The notes beneath the pieces were generated by a model that was not told the DNA's origin, did no database searches, and saw only the letters and a program-made list of their open reading frames with translations. From contig NZ_CP056775.1 in the NCBI RefSeq assembly GCF_016894445.1, positions 2,792,001-2,856,000 of the forward strand: a stretch of DNA of 64,000 bases. The letters run 5' to 3'. Positions 27,942 through 37,235 of the stretch are shown here, in pieces; the first letter of the stretch is position 1, and each line of letters opens with the position of its first letter. Source of the DNA: Dyadobacter sandarakinus. Lineage in GTDB: Bacteria; Bacteroidota; Bacteroidia; Cytophagales; Spirosomataceae. Position numbers and translations under genes: made by a program.

Positions 27942-29828
27942 TTACTGCCCTACCACGACCTTTCGGGTTGTTTCTCTACCGTCCGTGAGGGTTACTTTGA
28001 TAAAGTATAAGCCAGGCTTGAATGATTTGGCATTAATATCCTGAGAAGGCTTATTCCCTGAGTTATAAAGTGTTTTCCCCTGGTTGTTAACCACTTGTAC
28101 ACCCTTTACTTTCGACCAGTCGGCAGTTTGCAAATGAATAGTTTCTGTGACAGGATTGGGGTATACTGACACAGAAATGCTTTGATCAAACCTCAAATGC
28201 TGGATCTTGCTGTAAGCAAAAGCTCCATCCGCATCTACCATTTTCAGCCGGTAAAAGTTTTCTGAACCAGATACAGGGGTTGTGTGTGTATAGTTGTAGA
28301 AGCTCATTTTCGTACTCTCCCCTTGTGCGTTAATGCTTGTAAGCTGGTTCCAGTCTTTACCATCCAGGCTATGCTGCACTTCGAAGTGGTCACTGTTGGT
28401 TTCGGAGGTTGTTTCCCAGGTAAGGAGTGCAGTTGTGTTTTCTTTGGCTGACGAGAAGTTTTTGAGGGTGACGGGAAGCGGCGGTTCTTCGGCTGCCAGC
28501 TTGACGATCCATAAATCATTTGCGCCTTTTGCGTTTTCTGTTTTCTCGAACCCGGCATCAGAGACGGACAATCCCAATAAGGCGAAACCTTTGTCAGAGG
28601 TATTAACAATGGACAGGGCACGCTCGTAGCCCGGTCCACCAATCGTTTTGTCCCAAACAAATGCACCGGCGGAATTCAGTTTGACAAGCCAGAAATCAGG
28701 AACTAAATTATGGCTGTCTTCGGATTTTTCACCACTTGCAAATGATGCTGAATACCCAAGCAGTAAATATCCACCGTCTACTGCCTGCGCCAGCTTCACG
28801 AACGTATTGCTAAACTTATCACCGTCCACAAAATCGGTCGCAATCACATTGTCCCATTCAACTGCGCGGTCGGCATCCAATTTCACGATCCAGTAGTCAT
28901 TAATTGATGGTTCAGATTGGTCTCCGCTTGCCCTACCTATCGAAGTACCACCCAGGATAAAACCACCATCGGGTGTTTGTTGAATGTCACTGATATCTGC
29001 CCAGCCTTCAATTTCATCTGCACTATGAATAGTGCCGCCAATGCGTCGATCCCACTCCTTCACTCCCAATCCGGAAACTTTGACGAGATAGTAGCCGCTT
29101 GATTGTTCCTCGTAACCTTGCTCACCACCGAAAACCGCTCCTCCGTCCGCTGTAAGTGTCATGCAGCGCATTCGGTCCGGGCCCGATGTGCCCAGTGTCC
29201 TTTCCCATTCCAGCGTGCCAGCTGCATTGATTTTTACCACCCAGAAATCATTATAAAAATCGTCCAGTCTGGGCTCACTTTTTTCGCCGCTGATGCCTGA
29301 TGTGGACACACCTGCAAGCACATACCCTCCATCAGGCGTTTGCCTTAGATCAACCATCCCGTCTCCATTATCTCCACCAAATGTTTTATCCCAAATCTTA
29401 TTTCCGCTAGCATCCAGCTTTACCACCCAGAAATCGGAGCCGCCCCTACTTCGCTCAGATTTGTCACTCCCCGCAGGCCCACCTGAGCTGCCGCCCACGA
29501 TGTAGCCCCCATCTGACGTTTGACGAATTGCAGCTGCGGTTTCTGAGCCTGGGCTGCCAATGGTCTTGTCCCATTGCTTTGTACCATCCGCCGCAAGTTT
29601 AACAATCCAGAAATCTGAACTTCCCTTGCTGGGTTCAGATTTATCCCCTCCTATCCCTCCGCCTGATGTACCAACCAGAATAAAGCCGCCATCACTGGTT
29701 TGTTCCATGGAACCGGGGGCATCGTTTTGTAAGCTGCCGATCGTCTTGTCCCATTGAATGGCTGGCTGGGCAAGAAGGCTGGTGATAGCCAGGAAGAAAA
29801 TAATAGCGTTGAGTAAAATGTATTTCAT
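27942..29828 (-). CDS. Propeller T9SS surface protein
   Basis: A 628-residue protein from ATG 29828 (MKYILLNAIIFFLAITSLLA, signal). An in-frame ATG eight codons earlier is possible, but the later start puts the shared upstream box exactly 35 nt away, as in its two paralogues. About seven propeller repeats occupy residues 22-450 (WDKTIGS, TSDGGFILVGTS, DFWIVKLAADG). An FN3-like domain (LPVTLKNFSSAKEN, SDHFEVQHSLDGKDW) and a T9SS tail (SVYPNPVTETIHLQ, ending TTRKVVVGQ) follow. The last third is nearly identical in DNA to that of the gene at 32508. It has no malectin or CBM domain. Function unknown; the repeats are a structural scaffold. Confidence 0.9.
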   Translation of the reverse strand: MKYILLNAIIFFLAITSLLAQPAIQWDKTIGSLQNDAPGSMEQTSDGGFILVGTSGGGIGGDKSEPSKGSSDFWIVKLAADGTKQWDKTIGSPGSETAAAIRQTSDGGYIVGGSSGGPAGSDKSERSRGGSDFWVVKLDASGNKIWDKTFGGDNGDGMVDLRQTPDGGYVLAGVSTSGISGEKSEPRLDDFYNDFWVVKINAAGTLEWERTLGTSGPDRMRCMTLTADGGAVFGGEQGYEEQSSGYYLVKVSGLGVKEWDRRIGGTIHSADEIEGWADISDIQQTPDGGFILGGTSIGRASGDQSEPSINDYWIVKLDADRAVEWDNVIATDFVDGDKFSNTFVKLAQAVDGGYLLLGYSASFASGEKSEDSHNLVPDFWLVKLNSAGAFVWDKTIGGPGYERALSIVNTSDKGFALLGLSVSDAGFEKTENAKGANDLWIVKLAAEEPPLPVTLKNFSSAKENTTALLTWETTSETNSDHFEVQHSLDGKDWNQLTSINAQGESTKMSFYNYTHTTPVSGSENFYRLKMVDADGAFAYSKIQHLRFDQSISVSVYPNPVTETIHLQTADWSKVKGVQVVNNQGKTLYNSGNKPSQDINAKSFKPGLYFIKVTLTDGRETTRKVVVGQ

Positions 29829-29862
29829 ATCATTTAGTTTAACATGTTTCATTTAAATCCTG

Positions 29863-29890
29863 TTAGACAAAGGCTTAGGATAGATACTGC
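29863..29890 (-). promoter_or_regulatory. Shared upstream box, copy 2
   Basis: TTAGACAAAGG, then GATACTGC, on the plus strand, 35 nt upstream of the ATG at 29828. See copy 1 at 1381. Confidence 0.5.
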
Positions 29891-29943
29891 ATTGAATAGT
29901 AAATTCTTTGAAAAATTGCTGAATCAACTCAGGCTTGTAATAG

Positions 29944-29979
29944 AAGAAGCTGCCCATCTTACGTGACAGGCGGCTTCTT
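29944..29979 (-). terminator. Terminator of the LRR/malectin gene at 30012
   Basis: AAGAAGC-GCC pairs with GGC-GCTTCTT across about 17 nt, 33 nt past the stop. Near-identical hairpins follow the genes at 34548 and 41622. Confidence 0.7.
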
Positions 29980-30011
29980 TGAGTTGATATATGATTTACT
30001 AACCTAAGCTT

Positions 30012-32222
30012 TTACTCTGCTATGAGAATTCTGATCACTTCGGTAAATGCATCCGATTTTACTTTCAATGAATAAATGCCGGTGTTGAATGATTCTCCGG
30101 CGATGTTAATTTTTGTGTTTTCACCCGGTTTGGCATTTTGAGGTGCCGGAATGAAATGGCTTTTCCCGGCTGTATTGATCATTTCAAATGTAATTGGCCC
30201 GGTATGTTCAGGCGAAACTGAAACAGTGAATTGATCTTGAATTGGATTTGGATAGACGGTTGACTGCTGCCTTTTTTGGGCTTCTGGAAATACTTCTTCC
30301 TGCCCGATGCGCGCGGTCATATTGGTCGGCTGAACAATCTTTGTAGTCTGATAGATCAGCTGCGGCGGATAAAAACCGCCTTCCTTGCTGCTAAAAGTTA
30401 CTGCTGTACTTTGATTAGCAGGATTATCTAACATCAGGCTGACAGTCTGATCACCGGATTGGCGCTGCGCATTTACATAGCTCGTCACATCAATTTCATA
30501 ATATTTTAAAACATCATTGACTCCCACAGACCCAAGTGATGCAGTGGATGCGGCAGGTGCGTTGGTCCCGGTAATCGCTTTCTCAGTCCAGGAATCGTTA
30601 TTGACGCCATATGCATGAATTTCAGTATTCTGAGTATTATCGGGATTATTGTCGTAGACATCGTCATTATGCCCGTAAACGCGCAGTTTAGCAGAAGTTA
30701 TCGCCGCCTTTCCGGCAGGTAGCTGGAATTTAAAATAAGAACGCCAGGTGAGATTAGCGTAATCTCCACCACTGGGTACCTGCCTGATATAAAGATGGTC
30801 GGAATTCGCATAGTTGTTAGATTTATAAAGCCCTCCATTCACCATGCCGTCTTCGATTGGGATCAACGTTGGAGTTGCAGTCACTTCAATGGCCGAAATG
30901 CGTGGGAGGTCAGCCGCTCCCGTGAGGAAATCGATGTTTAGCATGCCGTCGGTGACACTCACCGGGATCGTCAGTTGAACTGCGCGCAGTGCCCCGCCAG
31001 CCTCGGCGAAGATGTCGTAATTGGTCAGTTTACGGCCGCCTTCTATGTTGACATTAAACTGCCTGCTGCCTGGCCCGCCCTTTTCACCCTTGGTGCCCGG
31101 AACCCCGAAATAAGTTTCAGCAAAGTGTAACGTTACGTTGACCAACTCATTGACGACTGGAATGTTGTAGCTAAATGACGAAGCGCTGCGGGCAGAGCGA
31201 TATATTACGTCGTTGGTTGTGTTCAGGATGTCACCCGATGCGATGGAGCTGGTACGATCAATACCGGCATAATACTGATCAGCGACAAACAGTTTTTGGG
31301 TCGCAGTCGTAAAAGCCTGTCCGCCGGCATTGATGCGAACCAGCGTTTGAGGGGTGCAGACTTGCGATGTCCTGACCTCCTCAGTACTTGCACATCCGGC
31401 AGCATTTCCGGAAATCGTAGCATTTGCAAATGGAATACTGGAGCAAACGATTTTGATCGCACAATCGGAAAGGAGCGGGTTATTGGTAATACGTATGGGT
31501 ACTCGACTTTCCATTTGCCCAATTTCTGAGATGCTGGTCAATGCTTTATTGCCGGTAATTTCAATATACCCACTAGATTGGGAAGTCAAGGTTTCAAGCC
31601 GCTCCAGTCCTTTCAGATTTTTAAGGCTGTTATTATTGCCAATGTGCATGGTCTCACCTATTTGCCTAAGTCTTCGAAGACCGTTCAGATTTAGGAGATT
31701 GTCATTTTTTCTTAAATCCAGACCACCTATGAAGCTTATATTTTGCAGCCCTTGTAAAGTGGTGAGAGCCGGATTTGAAGCAATAGTCAAACCACCAAAA
31801 ATTCTGTTAAGGCCACTTAACGATGAAATGCTTGTAAGTTTCTTATTATTGAAAACGTCGATATTTTTTGTTGATGTCAGATGATCAAGCCCCTCTAATG
31901 TGAGCAGATTGTCATTATTATTTATGCTCAATCTAATATCTACTATCGTCAAAGAGGACAAACCGGCTATATTGGTCAGATTCGGATTTTGAGTAATCTT
32001 CAACGATCGGGTAACACGTGTCACGTTACGCAATCCATCCAGATTCGTGATGGTAGGTGATGAAATTTCCAGATCACTATTGATAACTGTGCAACCTGGA
32101 TAGGCAGTACTAAAATTGTCAACATCAGCCTGCGTTCTTAAAACGGGAACACTGCACGTCTGCGACCAGGCCGGGACAGTTGCAAATGCCAATAAAAAAA
32201 CCAGAGGTAAAAACATTTTCAT
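30012..32222 (-). CDS. LRR L-domain-malectin-CBM96 T9SS surface protein
   Basis: A 736-residue protein from ATG 32222 (MKMFLPLVFLLAFATVPAWS, signal); 35 further in-frame upstream codons look random. Residues 21-285 are L-domain leucine-rich repeats (ITNLDGLRNVTRV, LLTLEGLDHLTS). The malectin-like domain (about 300-455) starts TLVRINAGGQAF. A CBM96-like domain is at about 460-640 and a T9SS tail is at the end (TVYPNPIQDQFTVSVS, GIYSLKVKS). Paralogue of 1-1329 and 37236-39401, but more diverged in the LRR part than those two are from each other. A propeller gene lies directly upstream. The combination suggests recognition of a glycan or protein partner outside the cell. Confidence 0.9.
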   Translation of the reverse strand: MKMFLPLVFLLAFATVPAWSQTCSVPVLRTQADVDNFSTAYPGCTVINSDLEISSPTITNLDGLRNVTRVTRSLKITQNPNLTNIAGLSSLTIVDIRLSINNNDNLLTLEGLDHLTSTKNIDVFNNKKLTSISSLSGLNRIFGGLTIASNPALTTLQGLQNISFIGGLDLRKNDNLLNLNGLRRLRQIGETMHIGNNNSLKNLKGLERLETLTSQSSGYIEITGNKALTSISEIGQMESRVPIRITNNPLLSDCAIKIVCSSIPFANATISGNAAGCASTEEVRTSQVCTPQTLVRINAGGQAFTTATQKLFVADQYYAGIDRTSSIASGDILNTTNDVIYRSARSASSFSYNIPVVNELVNVTLHFAETYFGVPGTKGEKGGPGSRQFNVNIEGGRKLTNYDIFAEAGGALRAVQLTIPVSVTDGMLNIDFLTGAADLPRISAIEVTATPTLIPIEDGMVNGGLYKSNNYANSDHLYIRQVPSGGDYANLTWRSYFKFQLPAGKAAITSAKLRVYGHNDDVYDNNPDNTQNTEIHAYGVNNDSWTEKAITGTNAPAASTASLGSVGVNDVLKYYEIDVTSYVNAQRQSGDQTVSLMLDNPANQSTAVTFSSKEGGFYPPQLIYQTTKIVQPTNMTARIGQEEVFPEAQKRQQSTVYPNPIQDQFTVSVSPEHTGPITFEMINTAGKSHFIPAPQNAKPGENTKINIAGESFNTGIYSLKVKSDAFTEVIRILIAE

Positions 32223-32275
32223 AAAGTGGGCTAAGTAAATGTGAATGGCTGGGGATATAGAGCGTCTGTTCACCA

Positions 32276-32307
32276 TTAGACAAAAGGCAGAGCCGGATAC
32301 TGCCTGG
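32276..32307 (-). promoter_or_regulatory. Shared upstream box, copy 3
   Basis: TTAGACAAAAGGCAGAG, then GGATACTGCCTGG, 54 nt upstream of ATG 32222. See copy 1. Confidence 0.5.
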
Positions 32308-32479
32308 CTGGAAAATACTTTCAGCAATTCCTGAATTTGCCAGTTTGCAGCAGAGACTGGATCATTCGGCTTACGCCGCCAAGTAGCCTCATCGTCATTC
32401 GTTTACGATTCAGACAACAGGAAAGATGATGAGGCTCAAAGAGGTACTGAGCTGTATGAAAATCAGGTTTATAGCGAAA

Positions 32480-32500
32480 GGGCTACCAATTAAGTAGCCC
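32480..32500 (-). terminator. Terminator of the propeller gene at 32508
   Basis: GGGCTAC/GTAGCCC hairpin 8 nt after the stop, followed on the minus strand by TTTCGCTAT. It is homologous to the stronger one at 43264-43293. Confidence 0.7.
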
Positions 32501-32507
32501 CTCGATG

Positions 32508-34364
32508 TTACTGCCCTACCGCAATCTTTCGGGTTGTTTCCGTGCCGTCGGCAAGGGTTAATTTGATAAAGTATAAGCCAGGCGTAAGTGACCTGGCATT
32601 AATATCCTGAGATGGCTTATTTCCCGAGCTGTAAAGTGTTTTTCCCTGGTTGTTAACCACTTGTACACCCTTTACTTTTGACCAGTCGGCAGTTTGCAAA
32701 TGAATAGTTTTTGTGACAGGATTGGGGTATACTGATACAGAAATGCTTTGATCAAACTTTAAGTGCTCCACTTTTGAATAGGTAAAAGTGCCGTCTGTGT
32801 CGACCATTTTCAGGCGGTAGTAGTTGTCTCCTGCAACAGGGTTAGTGTGTGAATAGTGGTAAGTAGTCGATTTCGTACTTTCCCCTGCTGCATTGATTAA
32901 GGCTAATAAAGCCCAGGCCTTGCCGTCTGTGCTGTGCTGTACTTTGAAGTGGTCACTGTTGGTTTCTGAATCGGTTTGCCAGGCAAGATTCGCAATATCC
33001 AATTCTTTTCGCACCATAAAGTTTGCTAACCTGATAGGTAGTGGCGCTTCAGGAGCCAATTTGACGATCCAGTAGTCTTCACTACCACGAGATGGTTCTG
33101 TTTTATCTGCGCCAATTGGCGAATTTGAGTACCCGCCCAGCATAAAGCCGCCATCCCGGGTCGGAACTATGTCTTTTGCTATATCTACTGAGTAGTTTAC
33201 TCTAATACCGCCGATTACTTTATCCCAAAGGACGGTTCCATCATTCGAAAGTTTAACTAGCCAATAATTTAATAAACCTGAATTCACTGCTTTTTTATCA
33301 AGATCGACACCGGACCGGGTGCCGCCGAAAAGGAGATACCCGCCATCATTTGTCATTTGCATGCCTGCCAAATTTTCCCGATCGTTAGCTTGAATTGTAT
33401 TTTCCCATTCAATTACCCCATTGCTATTCACTTTTACCACCCAGAAATCTTCATTAAAGCTGTCTTCTGATTTGTCCAAACCTTTACCATCCCGGGAATG
33501 ACCGCCCACAAGAAAGCCTCCATCTTGTGTAGCTAAAACAGACCGCAGTTCGCTGTTGGTAAAGGTATCATTACTTGCCCCCCCTCTTATCCTCTTAGTC
33601 CAAAGCGTAGTGCCATCGTCAGATACCCTAATTAAATAATAAGAGCCAAATATGCCTTCATTGCCACTGGTATCGGCGCCAAGAAGGTAACCTCCACCCG
33701 GAGCGAGCGTAATGGATGTCAAGAGCATGGTGTTAAAATTAACCTTGTAGTCTCTGCTCCATTCCAACTCGCCGGTTGCACTTAACTTCACAAACCAGCC
33801 ATGGTTAGATACAGATTCATTGAAAAAAATCTCGGAGGAAGTTCCCGCGATTGCCAGCCCCCCATCGGGAGCAACCTCCATATCTTCCATGAAGTCATTA
33901 TTTCCCGTACCAATCGTTTTTTGCCAATTAATCTTTCCGTCCGCGGCCAGGTTTAAAATCCAGAGATCACTATATCCGCTGTTACTGGGATCGGTTTTGT
34001 CTCCGCTGATCCCGGAGTTCGAATACCCGGCAACAAAATAACTCCCGTCGTTTGCCTGACGGATCGTGCTAAAAGTTTCATCCCCGGTTCCGCCCAGTGT
34101 CCTGTCCCATTGCTTAGTCCCGTCGGCGGCTAGTTTGACGATCCAATAGTCCCCATTTCCTCGTGCCGAATCGGATTTTTCACCCGAAACACCACTATAA
34201 GAAGTTCCTCCAACAATATATCCCCCATCAAGGGTCTGCTGGACCGAGTTCAAGCGATCTACACTATTGCCGCCAATAGTTTTGTCCCACTGAATAGCCG
34301 GCTGGGCAAGCAGGCTGGTGATAGCTAGGAAGAAAAGGGTAACGTTGAGTAAAATGCATTTCAT
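32508..34364 (-). CDS. Propeller T9SS surface protein
   Basis: A 618-residue protein from ATG 34364 (MKCILLNVTLFFLAITSLLA), chosen because the shared box then lies 35 nt upstream as in its paralogues; the frame extends 14 codons further. About seven propeller repeats (WDKTIGGNSVD, LDGGYIVGGTS, DYWIVKLAADG) are followed by an FN3-like domain (LPIRLANFMVRKE, SDHFKVQHSTDGKAW). A T9SS tail ends in TTRKIAVGQ. The DNA of its last roughly 100 codons is nearly the same as in the gene at 27942, while the propeller parts differ more, pointing to gene conversion of the sorting region. It is the upstream member of a propeller plus LRR/malectin pair. Confidence 0.9.
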   Translation of the reverse strand: MKCILLNVTLFFLAITSLLAQPAIQWDKTIGGNSVDRLNSVQQTLDGGYIVGGTSYSGVSGEKSDSARGNGDYWIVKLAADGTKQWDRTLGGTGDETFSTIRQANDGSYFVAGYSNSGISGDKTDPSNSGYSDLWILNLAADGKINWQKTIGTGNNDFMEDMEVAPDGGLAIAGTSSEIFFNESVSNHGWFVKLSATGELEWSRDYKVNFNTMLLTSITLAPGGGYLLGADTSGNEGIFGSYYLIRVSDDGTTLWTKRIRGGASNDTFTNSELRSVLATQDGGFLVGGHSRDGKGLDKSEDSFNEDFWVVKVNSNGVIEWENTIQANDRENLAGMQMTNDGGYLLFGGTRSGVDLDKKAVNSGLLNYWLVKLSNDGTVLWDKVIGGIRVNYSVDIAKDIVPTRDGGFMLGGYSNSPIGADKTEPSRGSEDYWIVKLAPEAPLPIRLANFMVRKELDIANLAWQTDSETNSDHFKVQHSTDGKAWALLALINAAGESTKSTTYHYSHTNPVAGDNYYRLKMVDTDGTFTYSKVEHLKFDQSISVSVYPNPVTKTIHLQTADWSKVKGVQVVNNQGKTLYSSGNKPSQDINARSLTPGLYFIKLTLADGTETTRKIAVGQ

Positions 34365-34398
34365 ATCTCTTAGATTAAGATGTTTCATTTGATTCCTG

Positions 34399-34426
34399 TT
34401 AGACAAAGGCTTGGGGCAAATACTGC
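34399..34426 (-). promoter_or_regulatory. Shared upstream box, copy 4
   Basis: TTAGACAAAGG, then ATACTGC, 35 nt upstream of ATG 34364. If the longer start at 34406 were used, the box would overlap the coding sequence. Confidence 0.5.
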
Positions 34427-34479
34427 TATAAAGGGGAATTTTTTAGAAAAATCATTGATTTGACTTAGGTCTGTACAAG

Positions 34480-34515
34480 AAGAAGCCACCCATCTTACCT
34501 GACAGGCGGCTTCTT
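34480..34515 (-). terminator. Terminator of the gene at 34548
   Basis: AAGAAGCC (34480-34487) pairs with GGCTTCTT (34508-34515), with a T-rich TTCTTCTTG exit on the minus strand. Confidence 0.75.
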
Positions 34516-34547
34516 TATGTTCAAAGTTGTTTTACTTACCTAAGCTG

Positions 34548-37166
34548 TCACTCGGCTACGAGCACCTTGACAACCTCCGTAAATGCATCTGATTTTACTT
34601 TCAACAAATAAATGCCTGTATGGAATGATTCTCCGGAAATGTTAAGTTCTGTGTTTTCACCCGGTTTGATGTTCTGAGGTGCCGGGACAGAGCGGCTTTT
34701 ACCAGCTGCATTGATCATTTCGAACGAAATCGGCCCGGCATGTTCCGGTGAAAGCGATACCGTAAAATGGTCTTTGACCGGATTGGGGAAAACAATTGAA
34801 GGTTGCTTATCCTTAGACTCCACCAAAACTTCCTCCTCTCCCAAACGTGCACTACTATTTGTAGTCTGGATCACCAGCTGCGGAAAGTTGGAACCTGCTT
34901 CTTTGCTGTTGAAAATTAGCCGGGTATTCTGGTTACTGGGATCGTTTAAAAGCAGGCTGACCAATGTTTCACCCGATTGCTGCTGGGCTTTTACAAAGCT
35001 GGTCACATCAATTTCGTAATATTGGTAAACATCATTTACGGCTACAAATCCCAATGAGGCAGTCGATGCTGCCGGCGCATTTTGTTTGGTTATGCCTGTT
35101 TCGGTCCAGCTGTCGTCGTTAACGCCATAAGCATGCAGGAGAATACCTTTGTTGTTTTCATGGTTATGGCCGTAGACGCGCAGTTTGGCCGAAATGACAG
35201 GGGTTTGTGCAGGCAGTTGAAATTTAAGGTAGGAAGCCCGTCTTTTTGAGATGTCGCCGGATGAATATTTAACCTCGAAAGTTGAGCTTGTTCCAAAGTT
35301 GGTGTTGAGAAACTGTGCGGCCTGTATATAAGTATCGGCAACCGGTGCCAGGTTCAGCCCCGTTGAAATTACTTCGATGGCAGAAACCCTAGGCTGGTCA
35401 GCCGCTCCGGTCAGGAAATCAATGTTCAAAATGCCATCAGTCACCATGACCGGAAAAGTAACCTGGTTGGCGCGAAGTGCCCCGCCTGCCTGGGCGAAGA
35501 TGTCATAGTTGGTCAGAATGCGGCTGCCTTCCATGTTGACGTGGAACCGGCGGCTGCTTGTCCCACCCTTTTCGCCCTTCGTGCCAGGTACTCCGAAGTA
35601 CGTTTCAGCAAAGTGCAGGGTGACATTCACCTGTCCATTTTGTACCGGAATGTTGTAGCTGAATGAAGGCGCGCTGCGCGCCGAGCGGTAGAGCACGTCA
35701 TTGGTCGTACCCAGGATATCGCCTGATGCAATGGAGCTGGTGCGGTCTGTGCCTGCGTAGTACTTGTCTGCAATGAAGAGTTTTTTGGTCGCGGTAGTGA
35801 AGTCCGGCCCGCCGGCGTTGATGCGGAGGGTGGTTTGAGGGAGCGGCAGGTTTTCGGGGGCAAGTTTGACAATCCAGTAATCGGCGCCGCCGCGCGAGGG
35901 TTCGGTCTTGTCACCGGAAACAGGGGAGGCTGAATTGGCCACAAACACAAATCCTCCGTCCCGGGTAGCTGTCGATGCATTGGGCGTGTCATAGAAACTG
36001 CCGCCCAGTGTTTTGTCCCACATGATCTGGCCAGCATTCGAAAGCTTGACAAGCCACGTACTTAGTACGCCCCGGTTTGGTTCCGTTTTATCCAACCCGC
36101 CTGTGTTGCTTGATTCCGAATCCCCGACCACGACAAATCCGTCGGCTAATTCCAGTACATCGATGAGGTTTTCAGGACGGTCTGCCTGGATCGTTTTTTC
36201 CCACTCGATCTTCTGCCCCGAACGATCCAGTTTAACTACCCAATAGTCGGTACTTAGGCTCCTTTCCGATTTTTCAGAAAAAGCAAGGGCCTTAGAGGTT
36301 CCCCCTACAATGTAGCCACCGTCCCTTGTTTGCGAAACGGACCTGACAACGCTTGCCTGGCCGTCTTCCAAAACGCCGAGAACTCTTTTCCACTGGACAA
36401 TGCCCTGCGCATCCGTTTTTACAATGTGATACACATCCGGATGATCCTCGAAGTAAGTTGTTTCCAGCCCAAGGACAAAACCACCATCAGAAGTAAGGCT
36501 CACGCATTGAACGCTCACCGCATCGCGGGGCTGCAAACCGTCGTACCTTTTAACCCATTGCACTTTTGCATCCGCAGATAGTCGCATCAGAAAAGCCTGA
36601 TTCAAATTGTCATATCCCCCGATATCCTGTGCTCCTACCGCCAGGATAAATCCGCCGTCAGGCAGCATTTTCATATCCCTGACGCCTGCATTGTAGTAGT
36701 TTTCTACGCCAAGTTGTTTCTGCCACAAGATGTTGCCGGTGGCATTGAGTTTAACAACCCAAAGTTCACCGGTCTCTGACGTTTCAGCTTTATCACCGCC
36801 GCCTCCCGGATAGGAAGCTCCTGCCAGAAAGTATCCGCCATCGGGAGTCTGAGCAACTTTCCCGAGATCGTCACCATAAATGCCGCCCAGCGTTTTATCC
36901 CACTCTTTCTCACCGGCTGCATTTAATTTAACAATCCAGGCATCCACGCGTCCTCTCAGTGAATCAGACTTATCAAATCCTGCGGGGCTTGCCGAGCGTC
37001 CGCTCAGGAGGTATCCCCCGTCGGCGGTTTGAATTACACTCCTTACATACTCTTCGTCAGACCCGCCCAATGTCCGCTGCCACTGAATAGCGGGCTGGGC
37101 AAAAAGGCTTGCAGACAGCGACAGACAAAGCATTAAAAATTGTAAGCGAAGAAAAAATTGTCGCAT
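34548..37166 (-). CDS. Propeller-malectin-CBM96 T9SS surface protein
   Basis: An 872-residue protein with signal peptide MRQFFLRLQFLMLCLSLSAS. Its layout is that of the gene at 23954: propeller repeats (about 27-440; WQRTLGGSDEEYV, DYWIVKLDRSG), a malectin-like domain (TLRINAGGPDF, FAETYFGVPGTKGEKGG), a CBM96-like domain (VADTYIQAAQFLNTNFG, LRVYGHNHE) and a T9SS tail (VFPNPVKDHFTVSLS). It starts 69 nt after the stop of the LRR/malectin gene at 37236 with no box or terminator between, so the two are probably co-transcribed. Its signal region is almost the same as that of the gene at 41622, which looks like this gene with the propeller removed. Confidence 0.92.
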   Translation of the reverse strand: MRQFFLRLQFLMLCLSLSASLFAQPAIQWQRTLGGSDEEYVRSVIQTADGGYLLSGRSASPAGFDKSDSLRGRVDAWIVKLNAAGEKEWDKTLGGIYGDDLGKVAQTPDGGYFLAGASYPGGGGDKAETSETGELWVVKLNATGNILWQKQLGVENYYNAGVRDMKMLPDGGFILAVGAQDIGGYDNLNQAFLMRLSADAKVQWVKRYDGLQPRDAVSVQCVSLTSDGGFVLGLETTYFEDHPDVYHIVKTDAQGIVQWKRVLGVLEDGQASVVRSVSQTRDGGYIVGGTSKALAFSEKSERSLSTDYWVVKLDRSGQKIEWEKTIQADRPENLIDVLELADGFVVVGDSESSNTGGLDKTEPNRGVLSTWLVKLSNAGQIMWDKTLGGSFYDTPNASTATRDGGFVFVANSASPVSGDKTEPSRGGADYWIVKLAPENLPLPQTTLRINAGGPDFTTATKKLFIADKYYAGTDRTSSIASGDILGTTNDVLYRSARSAPSFSYNIPVQNGQVNVTLHFAETYFGVPGTKGEKGGTSSRRFHVNMEGSRILTNYDIFAQAGGALRANQVTFPVMVTDGILNIDFLTGAADQPRVSAIEVISTGLNLAPVADTYIQAAQFLNTNFGTSSTFEVKYSSGDISKRRASYLKFQLPAQTPVISAKLRVYGHNHENNKGILLHAYGVNDDSWTETGITKQNAPAASTASLGFVAVNDVYQYYEIDVTSFVKAQQQSGETLVSLLLNDPSNQNTRLIFNSKEAGSNFPQLVIQTTNSSARLGEEEVLVESKDKQPSIVFPNPVKDHFTVSLSPEHAGPISFEMINAAGKSRSVPAPQNIKPGENTELNISGESFHTGIYLLKVKSDAFTEVVKVLVAE

Positions 37167-37235
37167 AGGTAAGAAATTTATTAAGTTTTGAAGTTCAAAA
37201 TCAATCGTTTCCTTTACATTTCACTCCTGGAAATG

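Larger units (their letters stand above)
32275..32505. repeat. Duplicated intergenic block (copy A)
   Basis: Aligns along its length with 43053-43300, including the shared box, the motif AAGTAGCCTCATCG, CAAAGAGGTACTGAG, and the terminal GTAGCCC hairpin. The spacers at 1381-1484 and 39460-39545 lack the middle 150 bp or so. Within this copy AGCCTCATC (32385-32393) pairs with GATGAGGCT (32428-32436). This suggests duplication carrying regulatory DNA; a small RNA is possible but unsupported. Confidence 0.7.
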
